Assembly: GCF_009828095.1 (NCBI RefSeq)
Contig: NZ_WTYP01000001.1
Location: forward strand, 930,001-994,000
Source of the DNA: Pontixanthobacter luteolus
GTDB taxonomy: Bacteria > Pseudomonadota > Alphaproteobacteria > Sphingomonadales > Sphingomonadaceae
DNA: 64,000 nt
Direction: 5' to 3'
The position numbers and the translations under genes were made by a program. Of this stretch, positions 18,032 to 27,074 are shown piece by piece. Below the pieces are notes generated by a model, which worked only from the letters and a program-made list of their open reading frames with translations, had not been told where the DNA came from and made no database searches. Position 1 is the first letter of the stretch. Each line of letters opens with the position of its first letter.

Positions 18032-20023
18032 ATGTCTGACGATCTTTTCGAAGGTACCCCCGCATCGAGCGGCGATTACGATTCCTCATCCATCGAGGTG
18101 CTGGAAGGGCTTGAGCCGGTACGCCGCCGTCCCGGGATGTATATTGGCGGCACCGATGACCGTGCCCTGCACCATCTTGCGGCCGAAGTTCTCGACAATG
18201 CGATGGATGAAGCTGTCGCCGGACACGCAACCCGGATCGAGGTTTCGCTGGAAGAAGGCAACCGGCTGACCATTGCCGACAATGGCCGCGGTATCCCGGT
18301 GGACGAACATCCCAAGTTTCCCGGGAAATCGACGCTGGAAGTTATCCTTTCGACGCTGCACTCGGGCGGCAAGTTCTCCGGCAAAGCTTACGCAACATCC
18401 GGCGGCTTGCACGGTGTCGGCGTAAGTGTGGTCAACGCGCTGAGCAGTGACACCAGGGTCGAAGTTGCCCGCGACAGGCAGCTCTATGTGCAAAAGTTCG
18501 CAAGGGGCGAAACCCTGGGCCCCATCGAAAAGCTCGGCCCCACACCGAACCGGCGCGGCACAACCGTCAGCTTCACGCCCGACACGGAAATCTTTGGCGA
18601 TCGCCAGTTCAAGCCGCGCCGCCTGTTCAAGCTGGCTCGGTCTAAGGCATACCTTTTTGCAGGCGTCGAAATCCGCTGGAAATGTGCAGACAGCCTGGTC
18701 AGCGATGATGTGCCAGCAGAGGCGGTCTTCAAGTTTCCCGGCGGACTTGCAGACCATCTGGCCGAACAGATCGGGTCGCGCGAATGTGTGACCGCACAGC
18801 CCTTCGCCGGCAATCAGGATTTTCCTGATGACGAAGACGGGCAATCGCTCGGCAGGGTCGAATGGGCCTGCGCATGGCCGCTCTATTCCGATGGATCGAC
18901 CAGCTGGTATTGTAACACCGTGCCGACCCCCGATGGCGGGACGCACGAACAGGGGCTGCGTGCGGCGCTGACCAAGGGGCTGCGCGCCTTCGGTGATCTG
19001 ACCGGCACCAAGAAGGCGAAGGACATTTCAGCCGATGACGTGATGGTCGGCGGTGAAGTGATGCTGTCTGTCTTCATCCGGGATCCACAATTTCAGTCGC
19101 AGACCAAGGACCGTCTGACCTCACCCGAAGCGGCGCGGTTGGTGGAAAATGCCGTTCGCGATCATTTCGACCATTTTCTGACCGACAACATGGAACGCGG
19201 CAAGGCGCTGCTTGGTCAGGTGATGGAGCGAATGGACGAGCGGCTTCGCCGCAAGCAGGAACGCGAGATCAAGCGCAAGACTGCTACCAATGCGAAGAAG
19301 TTGCGCCTGCCCGGCAAGTTGACGGACTGTTCCGGCGACGGCGAAGGCGAGACTGAATTGTTCATCGTCGAAGGCGATTCGGCAGGCGGCAGCGCGAAAC
19401 AGGCACGTAACCGCAAGACTCAGGCAATCCTGCCCATCCGGGGCAAGATCCTCAACGTGGCCAGCGCCACCGCTGACAAGATCCGCGCAAATCAGGAAAT
19501 CGCCGATCTGTCGCTCGCCATGGGCTGCGGCACCCGCAAGGATTGTGATCCGGAGAACCTGCGTTACGACAGGATCATCATCATGACCGATGCGGATGTC
19601 GATGGCGCGCACATCGCGACGCTGCTGATGACATTCTTCTTCCAGGAAATGTCGGAAATCGTGCGCAAGGGGCACCTGTTTCTGGCTCAGCCCCCTCTCT
19701 ACCGTCTGACAGCGGGTAAAGAGAGCCTCTATGCCCGTGATGATGCACACCGTGCAGAACTTGAGGCAACTGTCTTCAAGGGTAAAAAGGTCGAAGTCGG
19801 GCGGTTCAAGGGCCTTGGCGAAATGAACCCGGCGCAGCTGCGCGAAACCACCATGAACCCTGAAACGCGGTCACTGGTGCGGATCACCCTGCCGCCCGAA
19901 TTCGAACAGCGGGCGGCGGTGAAGGAACTGGTCGACCAGCTGATGGGACGGAATCCCGAACACCGGTTCAATTTCATCCAGAACAATGCCGGCGATATGG
20001 ACCGCGATCTGATCGATGCCTGA
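18032..20023 (+). CDS. parE: DNA topoisomerase IV subunit B
   Basis: ATPase subunit of the type IIA enzyme that decatenates daughter chromosomes. GHKL ATP site: EVLDNAMDEAVAG, IADNGRGIPVDEHP and GGLHGVGVSVVNAL in the first 140 residues. The transducer and TOPRIM domains follow, with the TOPRIM EGDSAGGSAKQARNRKTQAILPIRGKIL core given by EGDSAGG near 449 and the DADVDGAHI metal site. The LPGKLTDCS wording before TOPRIM and 663-residue length favour ParE over GyrB. The small membrane-protein gene overlaps its 3' end by eight bases. Confidence 0.93.
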   Translation: MSDDLFEGTPASSGDYDSSSIEVLEGLEPVRRRPGMYIGGTDDRALHHLAAEVLDNAMDEAVAGHATRIEVSLEEGNRLTIADNGRGIPVDEHPKFPGKSTLEVILSTLHSGGKFSGKAYATSGGLHGVGVSVVNALSSDTRVEVARDRQLYVQKFARGETLGPIEKLGPTPNRRGTTVSFTPDTEIFGDRQFKPRRLFKLARSKAYLFAGVEIRWKCADSLVSDDVPAEAVFKFPGGLADHLAEQIGSRECVTAQPFAGNQDFPDDEDGQSLGRVEWACAWPLYSDGSTSWYCNTVPTPDGGTHEQGLRAALTKGLRAFGDLTGTKKAKDISADDVMVGGEVMLSVFIRDPQFQSQTKDRLTSPEAARLVENAVRDHFDHFLTDNMERGKALLGQVMERMDERLRRKQEREIKRKTATNAKKLRLPGKLTDCSGDGEGETELFIVEGDSAGGSAKQARNRKTQAILPIRGKILNVASATADKIRANQEIADLSLAMGCGTRKDCDPENLRYDRIIIMTDADVDGAHIATLLMTFFFQEMSEIVRKGHLFLAQPPLYRLTAGKESLYARDDAHRAELEATVFKGKKVEVGRFKGLGEMNPAQLRETTMNPETRSLVRITLPPEFEQRAAVKELVDQLMGRNPEHRFNFIQNNAGDMDRDLIDA

Positions 20024-20375
20024 CGATCGGCCCGATCCCGCCGAAGAAGACATTTGGGCAGGCGATCGGCGCTTGTCCCGCCCCGACAGTTCGCTGCCCG
20101 ACTGGTACACGCCCGATGTTATCTACCGGCCGATCCCGATTGCCTGGTTTGCCGGTGCGCTGGTACTTCAATGCATCGCGATGCCCATCGTTTTCATGCT
20201 CACTCTCGGGAGCGGCCCCATTGCGATTGTCATGGCGTCGGCACTGGTGACAGGTACGATTGGATGGATCACTTGGCAGCGCGGGATCGGTAACGCAGCG
20301 CTGGCATGGCGGATCGCGACCATCACTATGCTTGCGGGGTTCCTTGCCCTGAATTGCTTCGTCGCGCTCAGCTAA
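20016..20375 (+). CDS. Small membrane protein of unknown function
   Basis: A 119-residue protein I do not recognise. Residues 1-40 are hydrophilic and acidic (PAEEDIW, SRPDSSLPDWY), followed by three probable membrane helices: IPIAWFAGALVLQCIAMPIV, PIAIVMASALVTGTIGWITW and ITMLAGFLALNCFVAL. The ATG lies inside the parE 3' end with an eight-base overlap, suggesting translational coupling to topoisomerase IV. Base composition is like its neighbours, so it is probably real rather than a shadow. Confidence 0.65.
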   Translation: MPDDRPDPAEEDIWAGDRRLSRPDSSLPDWYTPDVIYRPIPIAWFAGALVLQCIAMPIVFMLTLGSGPIAIVMASALVTGTIGWITWQRGIGNAALAWRIATITMLAGFLALNCFVALS

Positions 20376-20378
20376 GGG

Positions 20379-21599
20379 TTACTCGCTAGACGCTGTATGG
20401 ATGTGCAGATGTCCCTCCAGAGTGCGGTGGACCGGGCACTTGTCAGCAATCTCGATAATCCGCCGACGTTGATCCTCGGTCAGGTCGCCGTGCAGCGTGA
20501 TACATCGGTAGAGCGCCTGCGCAGGCATATTGCTCTCCTCTGCAACTGAAACCTGCTCGCAATCTTCGGCATGGTTTCGTTCATGCCTCAACGCGATTGT
20601 GCTGCCTTCCAGCGGCCATTTCTTGCGGTCGGCGTACATTTTCATGGTCATCGATGTGCAGGTGCCAAGCGCCGCAAGCAAAAGGTCGTACGGGCTCGGT
20701 CCGGTGTCGTCCCCGCCATATGACAATGGTTCATCGGCGATGAAACGGTGACTTGTGGTGTGAACCTCTGTCCCGAACTTCCCATGCCCGCTGCGCACGA
20801 CAATACCGTCTTCGGGGGCCGGAAGGTCGGCCTCTTGCGGGAGGTAGCGATCAGCCCAGCCAGCGATAACCGACGCGGCGAACTCTGCATCCTGCCGGTT
20901 CAGCAGCAAATGATCCGCCCCGTCCAGGCTGACAAAACTCTTCGGATGTTTTGCCGCTGCAAAGAGCCGACTTGCGTGATCGACGCTGACGATCTGATCG
21001 ATGGGAGAATGCATGAACAACAGGGGCGCTCGCAGGCGTGAAACTTCGCCTAGCAGATCGGCATTTACCGTCTTGTCGACGAAAGCGCTGCTGATGGTGA
21101 ACGGCCGTCCACCAATGTTCACTTCGCCCTCACCCTCCTCCATCACTTGCGCAATGTTGCCGTCGATCCGTTCCAGAACGTGCGGCACGTCCGATGGCGC
21201 ATTGATTGTTGCAATCGCCGCCACTCTGTCGAACCCGAGATCGTCTGCCGCTGCGAGCACCGCAGCACCGCCCAGGCTGTGCCCGACCAGCAGCAGTTTG
21301 CCACCGAACCGCGCCAACAGCACCTCTGCGGCGGCAACCAGATCGCCGACATCGGTTGCGAAACCGGCTCGGCCAAATTCCCCCTCGCTTCCGCCGAGAC
21401 CGGTAAAATCGAATCGCAAAGTGGCCAATCCCTTGCTGGCCAGCGATCTCGCTACGGCGACTGCGGCGCGGCTCTGCTTGGTGCAGGTGAAGCAGTGCGC
21501 GAACAACGCGGCACCTCGGACCAGACCCGTGGGCATTTCCAGAGAGCCGGATAGGCTGTGGCCTTTTGCCGTGTTGATGCTGATCGTTTCGGTTGGCAT
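20379..21599 (-). CDS. Alpha/beta hydrolase-OsmC fusion protein
   Basis: Two enzymes in one 406-residue chain. Residues 1-260 are an alpha/beta hydrolase with nucleophile Ser108 in GHSLGG and the acid/His supplied near DQIVSVDHA and LDGADHLLL. Residues 270-406 are an OsmC-like peroxiredoxin with the two redox cysteines in LGTCTSMTMKMYADR and CPVHRTLEG, which reduces organic hydroperoxides through thiols. I choose the ATG at 21599, preceded by AAGGA, because the longer frame to 21671 adds a Pro/Arg-rich stretch without similarity. Divergent from the serine hydrolase gene, 167 bases apart. Such fusions are known in alphaproteobacteria. Confidence 0.88.
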   Translation of the reverse strand: MPTETISINTAKGHSLSGSLEMPTGLVRGAALFAHCFTCTKQSRAAVAVARSLASKGLATLRFDFTGLGGSEGEFGRAGFATDVGDLVAAAEVLLARFGGKLLLVGHSLGGAAVLAAADDLGFDRVAAIATINAPSDVPHVLERIDGNIAQVMEEGEGEVNIGGRPFTISSAFVDKTVNADLLGEVSRLRAPLLFMHSPIDQIVSVDHASRLFAAAKHPKSFVSLDGADHLLLNRQDAEFAASVIAGWADRYLPQEADLPAPEDGIVVRSGHGKFGTEVHTTSHRFIADEPLSYGGDDTGPSPYDLLLAALGTCTSMTMKMYADRKKWPLEGSTIALRHERNHAEDCEQVSVAEESNMPAQALYRCITLHGDLTEDQRRRIIEIADKCPVHRTLEGHLHIHTASSE

Positions 21600-21766
21600 T
21601 TCTCTGGTCCTTAATCGCTTTGCGGCGCGGTCAGGAGCATTTGCTGGCGGCAAACGCCCCTGCTCCGGCATTATCAGTTCGTTGTGGTGGTCCGGTGGTT
21701 GTGATGCAACCTTGTGCGTTCTTCATCCCGCGATACAGTCTGCCGACAAAATTCAGGAATGTTTCA

Positions 21767-23044
21767 ATGCGGCAACTGTTTGCGCTCTTCAGTTTGTGGT
21801 TCACAGCGGTCGCCTTTCCTGCGGCCGCACAAGATTTGGAGGCTCCACTTGTTGAAGAGCGGGCAACGGAGGCGCTTTCCGTATTGCAGGGAGATGCGCT
21901 GGCAGAGAACATATTCGATCCGGCCTTCCTGCAGGATGTAAGTGCAGAGCAGCTGATCGAGTTGGGCGAACGGCTTGAATCCGAATTCGGCAAGCCGGTC
22001 GTCGTCGAAAGCATAAACCCGACCAGCGCCTATTCCGGGGGACTGACCGTGCGATTTGAACGCGGCATGGGGATTGGACACATCGCGCTCTCGCCTGCTG
22101 ATCCGCACAGGATCACAGGGCTGCAATTCACCTCTTTCCATCCGCTGAATGACAACATCGAGAAAATTGAAGCGGAACTTGAGGCATTGCCGGGAGAGAT
22201 CGCCGTTCTGTTCACACCGCTCGCCGATACCGGCGCTCCGATCTTCTCGCTCAATCCTGATGCCCAGATGGCGATTGGTTCGACGTTCAAACTTTACGTC
22301 CTGTCGGCTCTTGCCCGGTCCATCAATACGGACGAACGCAATTGGAATGATGTTGTCGTCGTTGACCGTAAATCCTTTCCCAGCGGACAGTTGCAGGCGT
22401 GGCCAGATGGCACGCCAATGACCCTGCAAACGCTGGCAACCATGATGATCACGATCAGCGACAACACCGCGACAGACATGCTGTTTCACGAGCTGGGACG
22501 CAGAAAAATCGAGGCGGAAATGGAGATCGTCGGTCATTCCGATCCTGCCCGAAACAAGCCGTTTCTAAGCACGCTTGAGCTGTTCGCGCTGAAAGGGAGC
22601 GAGGGCAATTTGCGGAAGTATATCGCCGCGAACGAGGCGGCCAAGCGCCGCATCCTTGATGATTTTCAGGACGATGTCGGCGGCGATCCGGCAAAAGTAG
22701 AACCACCGCGCTTCGTCCAGCCCACGGCAATCGGCACCGTCGAATGGTTCGCCAGTGCATCCGACCTGAAGCAGTTGGCGGTCAGGCTTGCGCAGATCGA
22801 GGATCCGACTGCCCGGAAGATCTTGTCGGTAAACCCATCGCTTCCAGCAGAATTGACGCAAAGCTGGTCTTACGCGGGTTACAAGGGAGGGTCTGAACCG
22901 GGGGTTTTGAATCTGACATGGCTACTGCGGGATAAGGCCGGACAATGGCATATGCTGACGATGGGCTGGAATGATCCGAACCAGCCTCTCGAAAACGCAA
23001 GGTTGGAACTTCTCGCGCAGCGCTTGCTCAGATTGGCACGTTGA
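21767..23044 (+). CDS. Exported beta-lactamase-fold serine hydrolase
   Basis: A 425-residue periplasmic protein: signal peptide 1-21 (ending FPAAA-Q), an N-terminal domain at about 40-125 resembling the NTF2/Cpe-like domain found in front of some serine hydrolases, then a class-A-like domain. The nucleophile box STFK is at 172-175 and SDN at 231-233, but the third box is KGG at 373-375 rather than KTG. The start at 21767 has AGGAA upstream. Because of the extra domain and altered box I do not call it an antibiotic-resistance enzyme; a peptidoglycan- or ester-directed hydrolase is equally possible. Confidence 0.8.
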   Translation: MRQLFALFSLWFTAVAFPAAAQDLEAPLVEERATEALSVLQGDALAENIFDPAFLQDVSAEQLIELGERLESEFGKPVVVESINPTSAYSGGLTVRFERGMGIGHIALSPADPHRITGLQFTSFHPLNDNIEKIEAELEALPGEIAVLFTPLADTGAPIFSLNPDAQMAIGSTFKLYVLSALARSINTDERNWNDVVVVDRKSFPSGQLQAWPDGTPMTLQTLATMMITISDNTATDMLFHELGRRKIEAEMEIVGHSDPARNKPFLSTLELFALKGSEGNLRKYIAANEAAKRRILDDFQDDVGGDPAKVEPPRFVQPTAIGTVEWFASASDLKQLAVRLAQIEDPTARKILSVNPSLPAELTQSWSYAGYKGGSEPGVLNLTWLLRDKAGQWHMLTMGWNDPNQPLENARLELLAQRLLRLAR

Positions 23045-23148
23045 AGGCCAAGTTCACTTGATCCGGGCAGGTCGGCATACCCGCACCCTTGCCCTTTCGA
23101 TTTATGCCGATTAACGCTCACGTAAAGACAAGTTGCACAGGAAAACTC

Positions 23149-24009
23149 ATGGCTGACACTGCACCGAAGCGTTTCGACGGAACCGAAGACTACATCGCAA
23201 CCGATGACCTGAAAGTCGCCGTCGATGCGGCCGTGACACTGCGCCGCCCGCTTCTGGTTAAAGGTGAGCCGGGGACCGGCAAGACTGTGCTTGCCCACGA
23301 AATTGCGAAGGCTGTCGGTGCGCCCTTGATCGAGTGGAACGTAAAATCCACGACCAAGGCTCAGCAGGGTCTGTACGAATACGATGCTGTGGCCCGCTTG
23401 CGCGATGGCCAATTGGGTGAAGAGCGAGTTCACGACATTCGCAACTACATCAAGAAGGGCAAGCTTTGGGAAGCATTCACTTCCGAGCAGCTGCCTGTCT
23501 TGCTGATCGACGAAATCGACAAGGCCGACATCGAATTTCCGAACGACCTTCTCCAGGAACTCGACCGGATGAGCTTCGACGTTTATGAAACGCAGGAGCG
23601 CGTTGTGGCCAAAGAACGCCCGATCGTGGTCATCACCTCGAACAATGAAAAGGAATTGCCGGACGCATTCCTGCGCCGCTGTTTCTTCCACTATATCAAG
23701 TTTCCTGACCGCGACACGATGCGTTCGATCATCGAAGTGCACCACCCGGGCATCCAGAAAACCCTCGTCAGCAAGGCGATGGACGTGTTCTACGAAATTC
23801 GCGAAGTCCCCGGCCTGAAGAAAAAACCGAGCACGTCCGAACTGCTCGATTGGCTCAAACTGCTGCTGAATGAAGACATGCCGCTGGATGTGCTGCAGGA
23901 TCAGGACCCATCAAAGGCGATCCCGCCACTTCACGGTGCGCTTCTCAAGAATGAGCAGGATATCATGTTGTTCGAACGTCTGGCGTTCATGTCACGCCGC
24001 CAGACCTGA
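23149..24009 (+). CDS. MoxR-family AAA+ ATPase
   Basis: A 286-residue AAA+ ATPase of the MoxR group, chaperone-like proteins that act with VWA-domain partners on metalloenzymes or envelope complexes. Walker A GEPGTGKT at 39-46, Walker B LLIDEIDKAD near 113, sensor 1 VITSNNEKELPDAFLRRC near 163. The ATG at 23149 follows AGGAAAA and gives the normal N-terminus; an upstream start at 23089 lacks similarity. Its expected VWA partner is 3 kb downstream on the same strand, separated by two chemoreceptor-like genes on the other strand. Confidence 0.92.
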   Translation: MADTAPKRFDGTEDYIATDDLKVAVDAAVTLRRPLLVKGEPGTGKTVLAHEIAKAVGAPLIEWNVKSTTKAQQGLYEYDAVARLRDGQLGEERVHDIRNYIKKGKLWEAFTSEQLPVLLIDEIDKADIEFPNDLLQELDRMSFDVYETQERVVAKERPIVVITSNNEKELPDAFLRRCFFHYIKFPDRDTMRSIIEVHHPGIQKTLVSKAMDVFYEIREVPGLKKKPSTSELLDWLKLLLNEDMPLDVLQDQDPSKAIPPLHGALLKNEQDIMLFERLAFMSRRQT

Positions 24010-24036
24010 TACGGGTATATATGGGAGGGCCAGCGC

Positions 24037-25443
24037 CTATTTGCGCAGGTCCTCTCGGTAACCGACGACGAAATTGCCCCACCTGCGACCGTTGACCGTG
24101 ATCGGAACGGTGGCGCAGCGCATCAGCCAGAATTTGCCGTCAGCGCGCGGTTGGCGGTAGCTGTACATGGCATAATCGGAACCGGACATCGTCTCCCAGG
24201 CGTCGCTCTTTTCGATCATCCGGCCGTTGAAGCAATAAAGCTCATCGTGCCTGACATCTCCGGTTGGCGCCTTTGACTGCGCGGTGATGTGCGTGGGAAG
24301 ATAGCCGTTGAGATCATTGGGCAGCGCGAACAGGATTTCCGGTCGCTTGCCTGTCACCGCATCAAGTATCGGCCGCCAGTGTTCATGCGCCCAGTCCGTG
24401 AACCGCGTACGAAAACGCGGCGGATTGCTGCCGGCGATAGGCAGGTAATTGTCGTCGAACAGCGCAGCTTCATCGAGTTCGCCTGCCTCGATAGCCTTCA
24501 GCACAAGTGCCTCGGCCTGCTTCGCGCCGTCCAGCGCAAGTTCTGCAATATGCTGATCGGCAGACGCCAGTCCAGCATGAACGACATTGTCGAACATGGT
24601 GTTCGCCATGGCTTCGAGATCCTTCAAACGCGAATGGGCGCGTTCAAGCTGGCCATCATTGCTGACGCTGGTTTCTTCAAACCCGCGGAGAACATTCTGC
24701 ACGCTATCCACGTGGCTGCTGATTGTCGCTGTGGAACGGGCGATCTGATCGTTTTGCCGGTCGACCTCTTCGACAAGGTCGGTGACGCTTCCCAGGGTTT
24801 CTTCGATCTGGGATACGCTGGCCCGCGCTTTTTCACTTTCCCCTGCTCCGCCTTCGATCTGGCCGACAACTGCGGTCGCCTCTATCTCCAGCGCATCCAC
24901 CGTGCGCACGATCTCGTCGGTGGCAAGGCGCGTATCCTGCGCCAGTGTTTTCACCTCGTCGGCGACAACGGCAAATGTTTTGCCCCGTTCGCCTGCCCGC
25001 ATCGCCTCAATCGTCGCATTCAGGGCAAGGATGCTGGTGGTTTCGGCAATCCGGTTGATGTCTTTCGAGCTTTTTCGAACCTGATCCATTGCAGCGGCAA
25101 ATCCGGTTACGTGCTGGCTCAGCGCGCTGACGAGTTCGATAAGGCTGGAAATACGGTCCAGTGCGCCGCGGATCTGTTCGTTGCCCTCGCCTAGCCGTTC
25201 AATCGCCTTTTCAGACAGCAGACGCGCTTCATCGCTGGCATCGCGCACCTTGACCTGGTCCAGTTCGAGGGTGGCAACAGTGTCACGAAGTGCGGTATGT
25301 TCTTGGCGAAGCTGGGTTGAAGTTCGTTTAACAGCGTGAACGAGGCCGCCGACATCTGCGCAGTAATCGACGACCTGACCGCATCGCTGCGGGATCGATT
25401 CAATTATGGCGCTGTTCGGCACCTCTATTTTCGCGTGTTCCAT
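24037..25443 (-). CDS. Soluble methyl-accepting chemotaxis-type receptor 1
   Basis: A 468-residue receptor without signal peptide, membrane helices or HAMP domain, so cytoplasmic. Cys21 and Cys28 form a CGQVVDYC pair, then a coiled coil leads to a signalling hairpin tip at about 132-151 ([19 protein letters not shown], where most receptors have AAIEAAR), followed by [12 protein letters not shown]. The sensory domain is C-terminal (about 310-468): [27 protein letters not shown] and [12 protein letters not shown], a pattern I know from the ligand-binding regions of other alphaproteobacterial receptors. Ligand unknown. Close paralogue of the next gene upstream; no CheA, CheW or other che gene is in the window. 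Confidence 0.85.
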   Translation of the reverse strand: MEHAKIEVPNSAIIESIPQRCGQVVDYCADVGGLVHAVKRTSTQLRQEHTALRDTVATLELDQVKVRDASDEARLLSEKAIERLGEGNEQIRGALDRISSLIELVSALSQHVTGFAAAMDQVRKSSKDINRIAETTSILALNATIEAMRAGERGKTFAVVADEVKTLAQDTRLATDEIVRTVDALEIEATAVVGQIEGGAGESEKARASVSQIEETLGSVTDLVEEVDRQNDQIARSTATISSHVDSVQNVLRGFEETSVSNDGQLERAHSRLKDLEAMANTMFDNVVHAGLASADQHIAELALDGAKQAEALVLKAIEAGELDEAALFDDNYLPIAGSNPPRFRTRFTDWAHEHWRPILDAVTGKRPEILFALPNDLNGYLPTHITAQSKAPTGDVRHDELYCFNGRMIEKSDAWETMSGSDYAMYSYRQPRADGKFWLMRCATVPITVNGRRWGNFVVGYREDLRK

Positions 25444-25521
25444 AACCCCCCCAAACCTACCTCAACGCCTTGGGCTATTTTGCCTTGGCGAATAGGGTTC
25501 CGGTCTTCCGGATATCCCTGT

Positions 25522-26919
25522 TCAAAGCGTGTATGCTAATTCGAAATCACCCCATCGGCGGCCATTGATGTAAAGCGGCACATAAACGTTGCGCACGACC
25601 AGGTACTGCAAGCCGTCGCCTTCCTGGCGATAGACCGCCATCATGTAGGCGTCGGTGCTTCGTTTTGCCGAAATATCAACGCCTTCCAGCAGGATGCGTC
25701 CATTGCGGCAGTATTTCGTGTCATGCGCCAGATCGCCTGTCGGTTGACGGCAGCGATCGGAAATGTGTGTTGGCAAAAAGCCGTTCATATCCGCGCTGGA
25801 ACACATCTTGATCGGACCGCCCTTGGCGACGACCTTGTCGAAGACCGGCCGCCAGTGCGCATCAGCCCAGTCGCTCAGCGAGGTACGGAACCGTTTCGGA
25901 TTGCTTCCTGCGATTTCCTTGTAATCGGTATCGAACAGCGCCTCTTGCGTAAGCGTACCCTCAGCAATCGCCTTCTCAGCGATCTCGCTTACCTGCTTGG
26001 CAAAGGTCTGCGCCTGATCGACAAGCGCGCTGTCCCTTGGTGACAGGCCGCCTTTGACGATGCTGTCGAACATCTCGCTCGCCGTAATTTCCAGCGACTC
26101 GATCCGGTTGTGCGCCTTTTGCAGCTTGCCTTCGTTTTCGATGGCAGCACTGTCGAACGACGCAAGGACATCCTGCACGCGGTGCACGTGATCGCTGATC
26201 GTACCGGTGGAACGGGCGATTTGATCATTCTGGCGATCGACTTCTTCAACCAGTTCAGCAACGCCGCCGATCGTTTCTTCGATCTGCGCGACGGAGGTCT
26301 TTGCGCTGCGGCTTGCCTCTGCGCCGTTTTCGATCTGCGAGATCACCAGTTCGGCCTCGCCGCCCAGTGTGTCGATAGTCTGGCTGATTTCTTCGGTGGC
26401 GCGGCGGGTGTCGCCGGCAAGGTTTTTAACTTCATTGGCCACAACCGCGAAAGTGCGACCGGCATCGCCGGCACGCATCGCTTCGATGGTCGCGTTCAGG
26501 GCCAGAATGTTCGTGGTTTCGGCAATCTGGTCAATATCCTGGGAACAGCGGCGCACCTGCTCCATCGCTGCGGCAAATCCGGTCACGTGAGTGGTCAGCG
26601 TTTCAACAAGTTCAAGCAACCCGGAAATCTGGCCGAGCGAGGACTGGATCAGCGTGGTGCCTTGGCCGAGCCGCTCGATCGCACGTTCGGAAAGCAGGCG
26701 AGCCTCGTCGCTTGCCTCGGAAACTTTCTGCTGGTCGGATTCAAGCTGCGTTACGGTCCCCTGTAGCGCGTTGTGTTCCGCTCTAAGCTTTTCTGATGAA
26801 TCGATAACAGCCTGAACGATGCCGGCGACATCCGAACACCCGACCGTCACCTCCCCGCAGCTCTGGGGTATGAGATCGATGGACTTGCGATCCACGGTGT
26901 CGAATTCGGTATGTTTCAT
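25522..26919 (-). CDS. Soluble methyl-accepting chemotaxis-type receptor 2
   Basis: Paralogue of the adjacent receptor gene with the same domain order: Cys pair at 21 and 28 (CGEVTVGC), signalling hairpin with [31 protein letters not shown], and a C-terminal sensor with [27 protein letters not shown] and [12 protein letters not shown]. No membrane segment. I use the ATG at 26919, which aligns both paralogues at their cysteines; a GTG at 26937 is in frame with GGGGA between them. The pair is separated by 78 bases and probably arose by tandem duplication, with sensors diverged more than signalling tips. Confidence 0.84.
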   Translation of the reverse strand: MKHTEFDTVDRKSIDLIPQSCGEVTVGCSDVAGIVQAVIDSSEKLRAEHNALQGTVTQLESDQQKVSEASDEARLLSERAIERLGQGTTLIQSSLGQISGLLELVETLTTHVTGFAAAMEQVRRCSQDIDQIAETTNILALNATIEAMRAGDAGRTFAVVANEVKNLAGDTRRATEEISQTIDTLGGEAELVISQIENGAEASRSAKTSVAQIEETIGGVAELVEEVDRQNDQIARSTGTISDHVHRVQDVLASFDSAAIENEGKLQKAHNRIESLEITASEMFDSIVKGGLSPRDSALVDQAQTFAKQVSEIAEKAIAEGTLTQEALFDTDYKEIAGSNPKRFRTSLSDWADAHWRPVFDKVVAKGGPIKMCSSADMNGFLPTHISDRCRQPTGDLAHDTKYCRNGRILLEGVDISAKRSTDAYMMAVYRQEGDGLQYLVVRNVYVPLYINGRRWGDFELAYTL

Positions 26920-27074
26920 TGACTTATGCGTCCCCACTTTTCCGTCGCGGTGATCGGCATACGTACTTATGGTTATCGAAGGCTTAAGGTCGCGAAGACT
27001 TTCTTCATGACCGGTATCCTCTCACCAGCACATGGGCTCTGGTGCCCGGGCAAACAGCTCGCTAGAACCAACTC

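Noticed and set aside
17103-18230. Antisense frame across the LpoA-like gene and parE
   Set aside because: Spans two real genes on the other strand and has Arg/Ser/Cys-rich, family-less translation.
21767-23044. Antibiotic-resistance beta-lactamase
   Set aside because: KGG in place of KTG and an extra domain make a resistance call unsupported.
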